Assembly: GCA_025360585.1 (NCBI GenBank) | Contig: JANYBW010000064.1 | Location: 39,284-103,283 of the forward strand | Direction of reading: 5' to 3' | Origin: Actinomycetes bacterium | GTDB taxonomy: Bacteria; Actinomycetota; Acidimicrobiia; IMCC26256; PALSA-610 | Length of the DNA stretch: 64,000 bases | Translations under genes and position numbers: made by a program | Part shown: positions 33,941-42,566 of the stretch, piece by piece | Position numbering within the stretch: position 1 is the stretch's first letter | How the letters are laid out: every line of letters begins with the position of its first letter | Notes under the pieces: model-generated | Told to the model about the DNA's origin: nothing | The model's database searches: none | Seen by the model: the letters and a program-made list of their open reading frames with translations, nothing else

Positions 33941-35068
33941 TCACTTGCCGACTTGGGCTTCGCGTTGGCGGGTGGTGGAGTGCATCTCGTCTTTGTCGAA
34001 CTTGGGGATGATGTGCTTGCCGTACGTTTCGATGGCTTCGCACGCAACTTCGCGCGACATCGTTGAGCTCAACATGCCGAACACCAGTTGATCGACTCCC
34101 GCATCGACATACTTTTGAGTGGCAACTTCAACTTCGTCGGGCGTACCAACACACTGGGTCTTGGAGTTGATCATCGCGTCGATCTGCGACGGCGTTGCTT
34201 CGGGGATGAGGTCCGGCCATACCGGGATGCCGGCCGGGCGCGGGAAGGTATCGAGGTATTTGAACAGCAAGCTCGTGTGGTAGCTACCTTCGAGGCTCGC
34301 CATGATGTCGCGCACGCGCTGGCCGTCTTCGAGGCATAACATTTGGCTTGTAACCATGATGTTGTTGTTGATGTATTCACCAACTGGGTCCGCGTTTTCG
34401 ATGTTCTTTTTGTAGGTCTCGATCAACGGCTTCAACGTCTCCAGTGATGCAGTCGTGAAGCACAACACGCCGAGGCCCATCTGCGCGGCTTTTTCAAACG
34501 TGGACGGCGAACCGGCCGCAACCCACATCGGCGGGTGCGGTTTCGTGTAGGTCTTGGGCAACACATTGCGCGCTGGCATCGAGAAGTGCTGGCCGTCGTG
34601 GCCCGGGTAGATGCCTTCGCGCCACATGTATTTGAACTGTGCGATGACTTCATCGAACATTTCGCGCGTGAGCTCAGGATCGTTGATACCGAAGCCAGCT
34701 TGTTCCGTGGTGGATGAACCGCGCCCCATACCGAATTCCATGCGACCCAAGGACAAGTGGTCGATCATCGCGACTCGTTCGGCAACGCGCGCCGGAGCGT
34801 TCACCGGTGGCGTGATGTTAAAGATTCCGGAACCGAGGTGGATGCGTTTCGTCGCGGCCGCGAGGTACCCCAGGAACACTTCGTTCGACGAGAGGTGCGA
34901 GTACTCCTCCAAGAAGTGGTGTTCGGTGGCCCAGGTGTATTTGAAGCCAGCTTTGTCGGCGGCGATGGTCCACTCGACTTCGTCGATGAGGCGATGGTGT
35001 TCCCGCAGAGCTTCGCCGGGGCGGTAGCCAGGCAGCAAACATCCAGAGTTAAAGATTCCAAATTCCAT
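33941..35068 (-). CDS. LLM-class flavin-dependent oxidoreductase
   Basis: 375-aa bacterial-luciferase-like monooxygenase/oxidoreductase (TIM barrel). Recognised from 'FKYTWATEHHFLEEYSHLSS', 'GSGIFNITPPVNAPARVAER' and 'DHLSLGRMEFGMGRGSS'. It uses FMN or F420; the substrate is unknown. It is divergent from the second LLM gene, and a KstR-like palindrome lies between the two starts. It has no overlap with the P450 gene, whose stop it abuts. Confidence 0.88.
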   Translation of the reverse strand: MEFGIFNSGCLLPGYRPGEALREHHRLIDEVEWTIAADKAGFKYTWATEHHFLEEYSHLSSNEVFLGYLAAATKRIHLGSGIFNITPPVNAPARVAERVAMIDHLSLGRMEFGMGRGSSTTEQAGFGINDPELTREMFDEVIAQFKYMWREGIYPGHDGQHFSMPARNVLPKTYTKPHPPMWVAAGSPSTFEKAAQMGLGVLCFTTASLETLKPLIETYKKNIENADPVGEYINNNIMVTSQMLCLEDGQRVRDIMASLEGSYHTSLLFKYLDTFPRPAGIPVWPDLIPEATPSQIDAMINSKTQCVGTPDEVEVATQKYVDAGVDQLVFGMLSSTMSREVACEAIETYGKHIIPKFDKDEMHSTTRQREAQVGK

Positions 35069-35090
35069 GCGCCGAATTCTAGCAAGAAAC

Positions 35091-35104
35091 TAGAACCGGT
35101 TCTA
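35091..35104. promoter_or_regulatory. KstR-like operator palindrome
   Basis: TAGAACCGGTTCTA is a perfect 14-bp palindrome and fits the KstR consensus TnnAACnnGTTnnA, the TetR-family repressor of cholesterol catabolism in mycobacteria and Rhodococcus. It lies 22 bp from each of the two divergent LLM gene starts and could control both. The regulator itself is not in this window. Confidence 0.7.
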
Positions 35105-35126
35105 TTCCGGTCGCTACGCTGCGGCA

Positions 35127-36002
35127 ATGCGCTGGACCGTGCCCTTTCCGATGTTTCCTGCCGATCAACTCGTGCCGATGGCTCAGGCCGCGGAGGCCAA
35201 CGGTTTCAACACGATTGCGGTTCCCGATTCGGTCTTTTATCCGCAGACGGTTTCGGCGGATTATCCGTATTCCGCCGACGGTGGTCGCTTCTGGGCTCCC
35301 GAAACCACCTTCGTTGATCCCTTCATAGCGATGGGTGCGATGGCGGCAGTCACCGAACGCATCGAGTTCACAACGAACGTTGTGAAACTGCCGATTCGCG
35401 ATCCGCTGCTCGTAGCCAAGCAACTCACCTCGCTCGCAGCATTGTCGAAGGATCGCGTGAGTTTGGGGGTGGGCTTGAGTTGGATCCCCGAAGAATTCGA
35501 GTGGACCCACACCAACATGCGCACACGCGGCAAACGCTGCGACGAAATGATCGCTATCTTGCGGCGCGCGTGCGCGGGCAACGGTCCAGAATGGTTCGAG
35601 TTTCACGGCGAATTTTACGACGTTGGCCCGTTGATGATGTCGCCCGTGGGTACCAAGCCAATCAAGATTCACGTCGGCGGTTTGAGCGAACCCGCGTTCA
35701 AACGCGCGGCGCGCCTCGCTGATGGTTGGATCTCGGTACAGAACACCGAAGCTGAAATCACCAACGCAGTCGCGCGGCTCGCGCACTATCGCGACGAGTA
35801 CGGTCGTTCGGACGTGCCGTTTGAAATCAACACGTTGTGCATCGATGTTTGGGACCTCGATGGCTATCGCCGCTTGGCTGATCTGGGAGTGACCGAACTC
35901 CAAGCCGTGCCGTGGTACTTCTACGGCGGCGACCCCGACGCACTCTCCACCCGAGTCGATTCCCTCGCACGTTTCGCCGACGAAATCATCGCCAACTTCT
36001 AA
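35127..36002 (+). CDS. LLM-class F420-dependent oxidoreductase
   Basis: 291-aa luciferase-like TIM-barrel enzyme. Marks include 'AEANGFNTIAVPDSVFYP', 'DPLLVAKQLTSLAALSKDRV', 'GVGLSWIPEEFEW' and 'IKIHVGGLSEPAFKRAARLA'. The set resembles the F420-dependent subfamily (TIGR03619 type), and cofC in this window supports F420 supply. It is divergent from the other LLM gene across the KstR-like palindrome. The substrate is unknown. Confidence 0.88.
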   Translation: MRWTVPFPMFPADQLVPMAQAAEANGFNTIAVPDSVFYPQTVSADYPYSADGGRFWAPETTFVDPFIAMGAMAAVTERIEFTTNVVKLPIRDPLLVAKQLTSLAALSKDRVSLGVGLSWIPEEFEWTHTNMRTRGKRCDEMIAILRRACAGNGPEWFEFHGEFYDVGPLMMSPVGTKPIKIHVGGLSEPAFKRAARLADGWISVQNTEAEITNAVARLAHYRDEYGRSDVPFEINTLCIDVWDLDGYRRLADLGVTELQAVPWYFYGGDPDALSTRVDSLARFADEIIANF

Positions 36003-36069
36003 TCCCGGTCTCGCACCAACGGTCCACGAGTGGATTTCCGTGGGACACATTAGAGTGGTGCTCGTGTGG

Positions 36070-37014
36070 ATGCTCCCGATGTTGGCAACGCTGCGCGAAC
36101 ATCAACCCGTCGGCGATGGTTGGGCCTGGGAACTGAAATGGGACGGCGTGCGCGCGATGGCCCATGTACACAACGGAGTCGTGCGTTTCAGCAATAGAAC
36201 CGGGGGAGACATCACTCTGGGCTACCCCGAGCTCTGTTCGGTGCGTCGCAACTTCGGCACCGATGACCTTCTGCTCGACGGTGAAATCGTGGCCATCGAC
36301 CCCACAACCGGGCGGCCCAGTTTTCAGCGCCTCCAATCTCGCATGCACGTCCGCGAGGCCGAGCGTGTGCATGAACTCTCGGCAACGACACCAACCACAT
36401 TCATTGCGTTCGACGCATTGCATCGCGCGGGTACATCGCTCATCGACCGCTCGTATTTGGAACGGCGAGAGATACTGCAATCGTTGCCGTGGGAAGAATT
36501 GCCGAGCTGGACCGCACCCCCACATCAAATCGGCGATGGCGCGTCGACGTGGACCATCGTTGAACAGTTCGCACTCGAAGGTGCCGTAGCGAAACGGGTC
36601 GATTCGCGATACGAGGTCGGGCGTAGGAGCCCGAACTGGATCAAAGTCAAACGCACTTTGAGCCAAAGCTTTGTTGTCGGAGGATGGCTTCCCGGCACCG
36701 GCAAGCGAGCGGGACGAGTCGGATCGTTGTGCATTGGGGTCTACAACGACAACGGTGAGCTGAACAGCGTTGGCAACGTGGGGAGCGGTTTTCGCGACGA
36801 TGACATCGACCACTTCGGCGCTGCGTTGGCCCGAATCGCGCGCGCTACTTCACCGTTTCAAAATCCAGTCCAACGAGACACGCTCTTCGTCGAGCCGCTG
36901 ATTGTGATCGAAGCCAAGTTCAGCGAGTGGACGGACAACGCGACACTGCGACACCCCGTGTACTTACGCGTCACCAACGATACGGACCCCGGTTCGGTCC
37001 ACCGAGTTGCGTAA
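36070..37014 (+). CDS. ligC: ATP-dependent DNA ligase (LigC-like)
   Basis: 314-aa ligase sealing nicks with ATP. The adenylated Lys is in 'WELKWDGVRAMAH' (motif I, about residue 29). Motif III is 'LLLDGEIVAID', IIIa is 'FIAFDALH', and IV-V are 'EGAVAKRVDSRY' and 'PNWIKVKR', followed by an OB domain. The size fits the stand-alone LigC type of Actinobacteria rather than LigD. No Ku or polymerase domain is nearby. Starts at GTG 36040, 36055, 36058 or 36064 are also open; ATG 36070 ('MLPMLATL') fits LigC N-termini best. Confidence 0.88.
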   Translation: MLPMLATLREHQPVGDGWAWELKWDGVRAMAHVHNGVVRFSNRTGGDITLGYPELCSVRRNFGTDDLLLDGEIVAIDPTTGRPSFQRLQSRMHVREAERVHELSATTPTTFIAFDALHRAGTSLIDRSYLERREILQSLPWEELPSWTAPPHQIGDGASTWTIVEQFALEGAVAKRVDSRYEVGRRSPNWIKVKRTLSQSFVVGGWLPGTGKRAGRVGSLCIGVYNDNGELNSVGNVGSGFRDDDIDHFGAALARIARATSPFQNPVQRDTLFVEPLIVIEAKFSEWTDNATLRHPVYLRVTNDTDPGSVHRVA

Positions 37015-37033
37015 CCCAAGCCAACCCAATCTG

Positions 37034-37795
37034 CTATTCGCCCGGCAGCGCGGTGCGAATCACGATGCGCGTCCACGCTCCGACCTGAATTCGTTCGTTC
37101 GCGGCAAGCTCGCGCCGAAGGTTGGCCTCCAGCGGAGTGTTGGGCAACGGAGATCCCGCTACCGAGATATAGGTACCGTTCGTGGAACCCAGATCCTCCA
37201 CAAACCAACGGTCACCGTCGTGCAATAGCTGGGCATGTTTGTGGGAGACCGCACTATCGAGCCCGCATTCAATTCCTGGTTGCACGTTGCGACTCTTCGA
37301 GCCTCGCCCGATCGCGACCGTCGAATCGCGCAGCCCAACGACTTTCGGTGCGCCAACCGACGGACACGGTTCGCCAAGATCAACTCCGTGCAGCACATAC
37401 CAATCCGGATCAATCCAGAGTTCCGCGACCCAACCAGTCGCGGACGGCATCGGTAACACCACCGGAGCAGCCGACGAGTTCGCGCCCGCGCTCACGCCTG
37501 CGGGCGAGCTTCCAATCGGGTCGAGCGACAACGAGTTCGGCGCCGCAACGACAGGGGGTTGATCCGTCGTGAAGTCGTAACCGCAGTCTTCACAAAACAA
37601 CGCACCTTCGGGATTTTCTCCCGCACAGTTTGGGCACGCCTTGGACGCGCCGACGACACCTGGTGCGGACACTGAGGCCGCAACCAGAGAAACGGGCGTT
37701 GCGGGGGCCTGGGCTGCGACAACCCCAATGGGGTCCCCGCAGACGTCGCAATAATCGGTCGCGGTCGAGCTATGGCCTTGAGGGCACGTCGTCAT
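37034..37795 (-). CDS. Zinc-ribbon FHA-domain protein
   Basis: 253-aa phosphothreonine-reader protein. Two N-terminal zinc ribbons ('CPQGHSSTATDYCDVCGDP' and 'CPNCAGENPEGALFCEDCG') are followed by a linker and an FHA domain (about residues 155-245) with 'VAIGRGS', 'SHKHAQL' and 'VEDLGSTNGTYIS'. It is the last gene of the signalling operon. Because PknG of mycobacteria acts through the FHA protein GarA, this protein may be the reader or substrate here; I do not see a GarA-type N-terminal E-T-T-S site. ATG 37795 is used rather than TTG 37807. Confidence 0.88.
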   Translation of the reverse strand: MTTCPQGHSSTATDYCDVCGDPIGVVAAQAPATPVSLVAASVSAPGVVGASKACPNCAGENPEGALFCEDCGYDFTTDQPPVVAAPNSLSLDPIGSSPAGVSAGANSSAAPVVLPMPSATGWVAELWIDPDWYVLHGVDLGEPCPSVGAPKVVGLRDSTVAIGRGSKSRNVQPGIECGLDSAVSHKHAQLLHDGDRWFVEDLGSTNGTYISVAGSPLPNTPLEANLRRELAANERIQVGAWTRIVIRTALPGE

Positions 37796-37823
37796 GATTG
37801 TTCCCAACTGCTCATCAAAACCC

Positions 37824-39101
37824 TCAACGTACCCGGGTTGTTTTCGTCGATGCAGTGTCGAGCGCCATTTCGTCGAGCTTGTCGATATTGCGTTTCAATC
37901 GCACCGTGCCCGTTTCGGCATCTTCAATGTCCACCACTTTTTTCAGACGCGTCGTTGCTTCTTCGTTGCCGGTTTCCGCCGCGAGTTGCGCCGCGCGCCC
38001 GAGCTTCAACGTTGCGGTGACATCGTCTCCTGCCGCCTTGGCCGACAGCCCTGCTTGAATTTCCGCCGCAAGTTCCGTCTGGCCGGTGTAGTGGGCGACC
38101 GCAGGATTTATTCGTGTCGTGAGTGCTTCATCGCTGGACCAGAATGCTTTCACCAAGCCCTGCGAGACAACTTCATCGTTGACCACAAACTGCAACCGTG
38201 CCGCCAATTGTTCAGCGCCAACCGGCTTGGCGGCAACCTTCACCGCGACGTGATACTCGCGGGATTCATTGCCCCATGCACCAGTTGGGAACTCCTTGAC
38301 CAACGGCGAAATCGCCACTGCCTTGCTCGTGATGTCTTCAATCGATGGCGAGACTTGCCGCACGAACATCACCTCGGCGCCCTGCGGAGCCCACACCCGC
38401 AGCTGCAAGTTCGCAACCCCGCGCGACATTGCAGTCTTCATCATCGCCTCAAAATCGGCTTCCATATTTTGCGGATCTGCGATCAACCCAACCGTGCCGA
38501 GCAGCGCAGTCGAAATCCCGCGAAGTTCCTGCACAACCCAATCAGCACCGACTCCGCGACAATCGCATTGGAATACGCCCTTGGAAAGCTCGATCGCTTG
38601 GCGCAAAACGGCAGGATCTTCGCTTTCATTTTTGCCATCGGTGAGCAAAATTGCGTGGCGCTGTGCAGCCGGAACGCCTTGAAATATGTTGGCGGCCGCG
38701 TTCAGCCAGGAACCGATCGCAGTGCCGCCGCTGCCACGAACTCGATCAATGGCTCGTTTCGCTTCACCGCGCGATTCGTTACTCGCCCGAACCATCGCGC
38801 CGTTCGCTGCACTCGCCGGAAACACCAAGGCCGGCGAATTCGATCCCGCGATCACGGCAAACCACACACCGTCGACAATTTCGTCGACTGCCACCTTCGC
38901 TGCTTGGCGCGCTGATCGCATTTTTGCGTTCGGGTGTTCCATCGATCCCGAAGAATCGATGATGATCATCTCCGCAGCGTCGCCTCCACCCAATCCGACC
39001 GTTCCTGCGTCGCTGCACGCCACTGAAACAATCGCGTGCACCTCGGTACCATCTTCGGGCAAAAACTCATTTTGAAATACTTCAGCAGTGAATGCGGCCA
39101 T
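37824..39101 (-). CDS. VWA-domain protein
   Basis: 425-aa protein with a von Willebrand A domain at about residues 45-225. The metal (MIDAS) motif is 'IIIDSSGSMEHPNAK' and a later loop is 'AILLTDGKNESED'. The C-terminal half is beta-rich then helical, ending in acidic-basic repeats. There is no signal peptide, so it is cytosolic. VWA proteins commonly pair with AAA+ ATPases, and one lies in the same operon. ATG 39101 has AAAGGAAA upstream and is preferred to TTG 39122. Confidence 0.88.
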   Translation of the reverse strand: MAAFTAEVFQNEFLPEDGTEVHAIVSVACSDAGTVGLGGGDAAEMIIIDSSGSMEHPNAKMRSARQAAKVAVDEIVDGVWFAVIAGSNSPALVFPASAANGAMVRASNESRGEAKRAIDRVRGSGGTAIGSWLNAAANIFQGVPAAQRHAILLTDGKNESEDPAVLRQAIELSKGVFQCDCRGVGADWVVQELRGISTALLGTVGLIADPQNMEADFEAMMKTAMSRGVANLQLRVWAPQGAEVMFVRQVSPSIEDITSKAVAISPLVKEFPTGAWGNESREYHVAVKVAAKPVGAEQLAARLQFVVNDEVVSQGLVKAFWSSDEALTTRINPAVAHYTGQTELAAEIQAGLSAKAAGDDVTATLKLGRAAQLAAETGNEEATTRLKKVVDIEDAETGTVRLKRNIDKLDEMALDTASTKTTRVR

Positions 39102-39134
39102 GCGCCGTTTCCTTTCGTTCAACGAACAATTGGG

Positions 39135-40316
39135 TTACCTCGCCGGTTCGGGAATGCGAGCGAGCACAACCGAAATATTGTCGTGTCCGCCTTGATCGTT
39201 CGCCCACTTCGTGAACGCTTCGGCCAACGGCAACGGAGCTACGGTCGTTGGATCTCCGGGTGCGATCTGCGCACTGAGTTCATTGATGCGCGCGGCCATA
39301 TCGATGGCATCGCTGCAGAAATTCCACAGGCCGTCGGAACAGACCAAGAGCCAGCCCGCGCCGAAGACCGTCGTCGTGGCGCACTGCGGGACGGCATTCG
39401 GAGAATCGACGCCTAACCAACGGGTTATCGCGTGGGCATCGGTGCTGGCTTCGGCCACCGAGCGACTGACTCCGGCATGAATCATTTCGCTAGCGACAGA
39501 ATGATCAACGCTCAACATCTCCGGAGCGCTGCGATCCGGTAACCAATACGCGCGACTGTCGCCGACCCAGCCCGCAACAATCAGTTGCTCGTCGACAACT
39601 GCCGTCACGAATGTGCACGCGGGGGCCGACGAGCCCGGCCCGGTCTCGGTGACGACGGTCGAGGCAGCCGCTACCTGAGCCGCTGCACCCGCGCGCTCGA
39701 TCGTCGCGGTGATCGCAACGATACGCGATGCCAACGAGGCGCCCCCTGCTGGTACCAGCGAATCCAGCTCGTCGCGTGCAGCACGCGCAGCAGCCAGCGC
39801 GGCTACATCGCTATTGCTCGACGAGCTGACACCGTCGCAGACGATCAAAGCCGCGTACGAACCCGGATCAGCGACGGCTACCAGCGCGACTGCATCTTCG
39901 TTGCGATGATGGCGGATCCCACGATCACATACAGCCGCTACCCACGGAACCGGCTGTTCATTCCAGTGATCGCGCTCAGTACGGCCTTTCGCACCACACT
40001 GGCTGCAATAGCCGTCTTCGGCGATGAGGCCACTGCACTCCGCGCAGATTCGCACGATGGGATTCGGTTGCGTATCGAAAATGCCCTCGGTCTCCGGCGC
40101 GACGATCTTCGGCTCTGCCGATGAGGGACTCGAAACCAAGCCAGCAGCGACCGCTGCGTTGGGATCAGTAGGCGCCCCACACGATTCACAAAACGAATCG
40201 CCAACAACGAGCGCGTTGCCGCACGCGGCACACGGCGCGCCTTCGCGATCGGGGCCGGGGTTCGCGTCGCCGAAAGATTGGGATACGGGCAAGGGTTCGC
40301 CGTCGGCCACCGTCAC
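39135..40316 (-). CDS. PP2C-type serine/threonine phosphatase with zinc ribbons
   Basis: 393-aa metal-dependent protein phosphatase, probably reversing PknG. The N-terminal ~115 residues hold two zinc ribbons ('CAACGNALVVGDSFCESCG' and 'CAECSGLIAEDGYCSQCG'). The catalytic domain has the full motif set: 'GIRHHRNEDAVAL', 'LIVCDGVSSSS', 'GWVGDSRAYWL', 'LLVCSDGLWNF' and 'DNISVVLA'. Its GTG start overlaps the pknG stop as GTGA, so kinase and phosphatase are made together. Confidence 0.93.
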   Translation of the reverse strand: MTVADGEPLPVSQSFGDANPGPDREGAPCAACGNALVVGDSFCESCGAPTDPNAAVAAGLVSSPSSAEPKIVAPETEGIFDTQPNPIVRICAECSGLIAEDGYCSQCGAKGRTERDHWNEQPVPWVAAVCDRGIRHHRNEDAVALVAVADPGSYAALIVCDGVSSSSNSDVAALAAARAARDELDSLVPAGGASLASRIVAITATIERAGAAAQVAAASTVVTETGPGSSAPACTFVTAVVDEQLIVAGWVGDSRAYWLPDRSAPEMLSVDHSVASEMIHAGVSRSVAEASTDAHAITRWLGVDSPNAVPQCATTTVFGAGWLLVCSDGLWNFCSDAIDMAARINELSAQIAPGDPTTVAPLPLAEAFTKWANDQGGHDNISVVLARIPEPAR

Positions 40317-42556
40317 ACCAACGATCTCGGTCGCACTGTATTTGCGCGGTCAACCAAGGCGATTCGTTCGCTGCGATCTTCGGTCACGGCCGCGAGTTCT
40401 CGGTACGCCGATTCGAGCGCGCGCCGAATCGCCACTGAACGGCACGGCACTCCCCCGATATTCACAGTTGGCGAGTCGCCGTCGCGTAACAATCGAGCCA
40501 AAGCCGCTTCGTAAATTGCCACCTCCATCGCGTGACGTTCGTGGCCATCTATAGACAACGCCTCGATGCTGTCGTAGGCACGGGAACACCCTTCGAATGA
40601 GCCAGCTTCGAGCAGCGTCGCTGCGCGTAGCTTGCGCGATTCAACAAACGATCGGTTCACCATCGGAACTGCATCAAGGGCCGACAACGCGGCTTCAAGT
40701 GCGCCGTTAGCTCGATGTACTCGAGCCAAGCCAAACGCGGCTGGGGCCGAATAGTTCGCGTCGCAGCGCACACAGACTTCGTAACATCCAATCGCGGTAT
40801 CAAATTGTTGCGCGCGCTCACACGCCAACGCCAACGCCAACTTCGCGGCCAATTCCCCCGGCACTTGGCCGTACACCGCATTAAAGGCAGCAATCGCAGC
40901 GTCGAACTCGTTGCGCTGTAACGCGGTAAGACCAGCAAGCCAAACGGCTCGCCACTCCCACGGATCGGCCGTCAGCAACGCGTTGACGTGATCGGTTGCA
41001 GCATTGAGATCATGCGACTCAATGCACGCGTACGCCAGCGCGAGTTGCACCTCCAGAGTTACCGTAGTCGCGGACTGCAAAATCTTGGCTCGTTGCAATG
41101 GATCGGGAATTGATATTCCGGCCAACCAACTCGCCATCGGATCCGCGGGGTCGACCCGCAACTTCGGGAGTTCACTCCAATCGAGTGAGGCTCCCGATGC
41201 AGTGGGCACTTCAAACACCGTTGAGGGACTCGAATGCGACACCGCGGAAAGCGTACGCATGGCAACGATTTCTCGCAACACTCCGAGGAGCTGTTCGCGG
41301 AGTTCATCTGTGGATTGAAAACGATCGTCGGGAGACGCGGCAGTCGCTTTCGCCAGCACTCGGTAGAGCGAATCGTATTGTTGAAATAGTGGGGTGTCTT
41401 GCGGATCAGGAAGCCGATCGACAAACGCGTTTTGATAACCCCGAAATTCCATCGCCAGCACAGCAAGCGTTCGGCCGATCGTATAAATATCACTCGAGAT
41501 ACTCGGGCCAAGTTCCGCGATTTCCGGTGCTTGAAATCCAATAGTTCCGTAGATCGCGCTCGTGGCATCATCGATACGACGTACCCCGCCAAGATCAATG
41601 AGTTTGAGGCCATCGCCTTGTTGAATCACGTTGTCCGGCTTGAAGTCGCAATAGATCAAGCCATTCGCATGAAGGTACGCGAATGCCGGAAGAATCTCGA
41701 TGACGTACGCAATCGCTTGATCAACGGGGATCGCATCGTACTGGCCATTGTTCGCACGCATACGATCTTTGAGTAACGTCTTGAGACTCTTGCCCCCGAC
41801 GTATTCCATGACGGTGTAGCCCGCGCCTTCGTGCGACACGAAGTTGTAAATCTCAACGATGAGCGGCTGCTCGACTTCGGCAAGGAATTGCCGTTCTGCG
41901 ATCGCGGCTTGAAATGCATCGGCATCACCGGAATTCAGCAAACCCTTCAGCACCACATAGCGATCGGAGACGTTCTTGTCGCGCCCCAGGTAAATCCAGC
42001 CCAGGCCGCCGTGCGCCAGGCAGCCAACAATTTCGTATTGCCCCCCGACGAGATCGCCAGCCTGCAGCTTGGGAGTAAACGAAAACGGTGATCGGCATTG
42101 CGGACAAAAGCCTTCGGTGCGCCCAGGCTTATCACCGCGCCGGCGGCCAACTTCTGCCCCGCACGACGGACAATTTCGCTTTGATTCCTCCACAACAGGA
42201 TCGGCCATCACTGCGGAGCGCGGATCGGTGATCGGAGTCGACGGAACCGTCGTGATACCGGCACCCAGACGTGGTGCGCGACTACGCGCCGAGGCACTCA
42301 GCCGTCGGGTCGGTATCGTCGACGACGATCGCGCCGATCCGATCGGCGCGCTCGCAAGCCGGTACGACGCGGTGGTGCCTCCGGTTGGTCGGTTCGTGGC
42401 CGAGCCCGCACTGCGGTTCGCTACGACAGTCGCGGTCGCCGTGGGCGTCTCCACACCCGGCGCACGACTTGCCGCTTGAACGGTCGAGGGCGAACCGCAC
42501 ACGTCGCAGTAGCCGTCTTGGATTGATCCTGAACATGCCGGTTGTTCACAATGCAT
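40313..42556 (-). CDS. pknG: Serine/threonine protein kinase PknG
   Basis: 747-aa soluble kinase. Order: N-terminal zinc ribbon ('CEQPACSGSIQDGYCDVCG'), low-complexity linker, rubredoxin-like Cys pairs ('NCPSCGAEVGRRRGD', 'GFCPQC'), kinase domain, then TPR helices. The kinase has 'GCLAHGGLGWIYLGRDKNV', the ATP Lys in 'YVVLKGLLNSGDA', 'GLIYCDFKPDNV' and 'LIDLGGVRR', closely following mycobacterial PknG. PknG senses glutamate with GlnH and GlnX and controls glutamate metabolism through GarA/OdhI. ATG 42556 has TAGGAG 7 bases upstream. The extra N-terminal ribbon is unusual. Confidence 0.95.
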   Translation of the reverse strand: MHCEQPACSGSIQDGYCDVCGSPSTVQAASRAPGVETPTATATVVANRSAGSATNRPTGGTTASYRLASAPIGSARSSSTIPTRRLSASARSRAPRLGAGITTVPSTPITDPRSAVMADPVVEESKRNCPSCGAEVGRRRGDKPGRTEGFCPQCRSPFSFTPKLQAGDLVGGQYEIVGCLAHGGLGWIYLGRDKNVSDRYVVLKGLLNSGDADAFQAAIAERQFLAEVEQPLIVEIYNFVSHEGAGYTVMEYVGGKSLKTLLKDRMRANNGQYDAIPVDQAIAYVIEILPAFAYLHANGLIYCDFKPDNVIQQGDGLKLIDLGGVRRIDDATSAIYGTIGFQAPEIAELGPSISSDIYTIGRTLAVLAMEFRGYQNAFVDRLPDPQDTPLFQQYDSLYRVLAKATAASPDDRFQSTDELREQLLGVLREIVAMRTLSAVSHSSPSTVFEVPTASGASLDWSELPKLRVDPADPMASWLAGISIPDPLQRAKILQSATTVTLEVQLALAYACIESHDLNAATDHVNALLTADPWEWRAVWLAGLTALQRNEFDAAIAAFNAVYGQVPGELAAKLALALACERAQQFDTAIGCYEVCVRCDANYSAPAAFGLARVHRANGALEAALSALDAVPMVNRSFVESRKLRAATLLEAGSFEGCSRAYDSIEALSIDGHERHAMEVAIYEAALARLLRDGDSPTVNIGGVPCRSVAIRRALESAYRELAAVTEDRSERIALVDRANTVRPRSLV

Positions 42557-42566
42557 CGTTGGTCTC

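Noticed and set aside
35079..36050. 323-codon minus-strand frame
   Set aside because: Antisense to the second LLM oxidoreductase, which has full family motifs and length.
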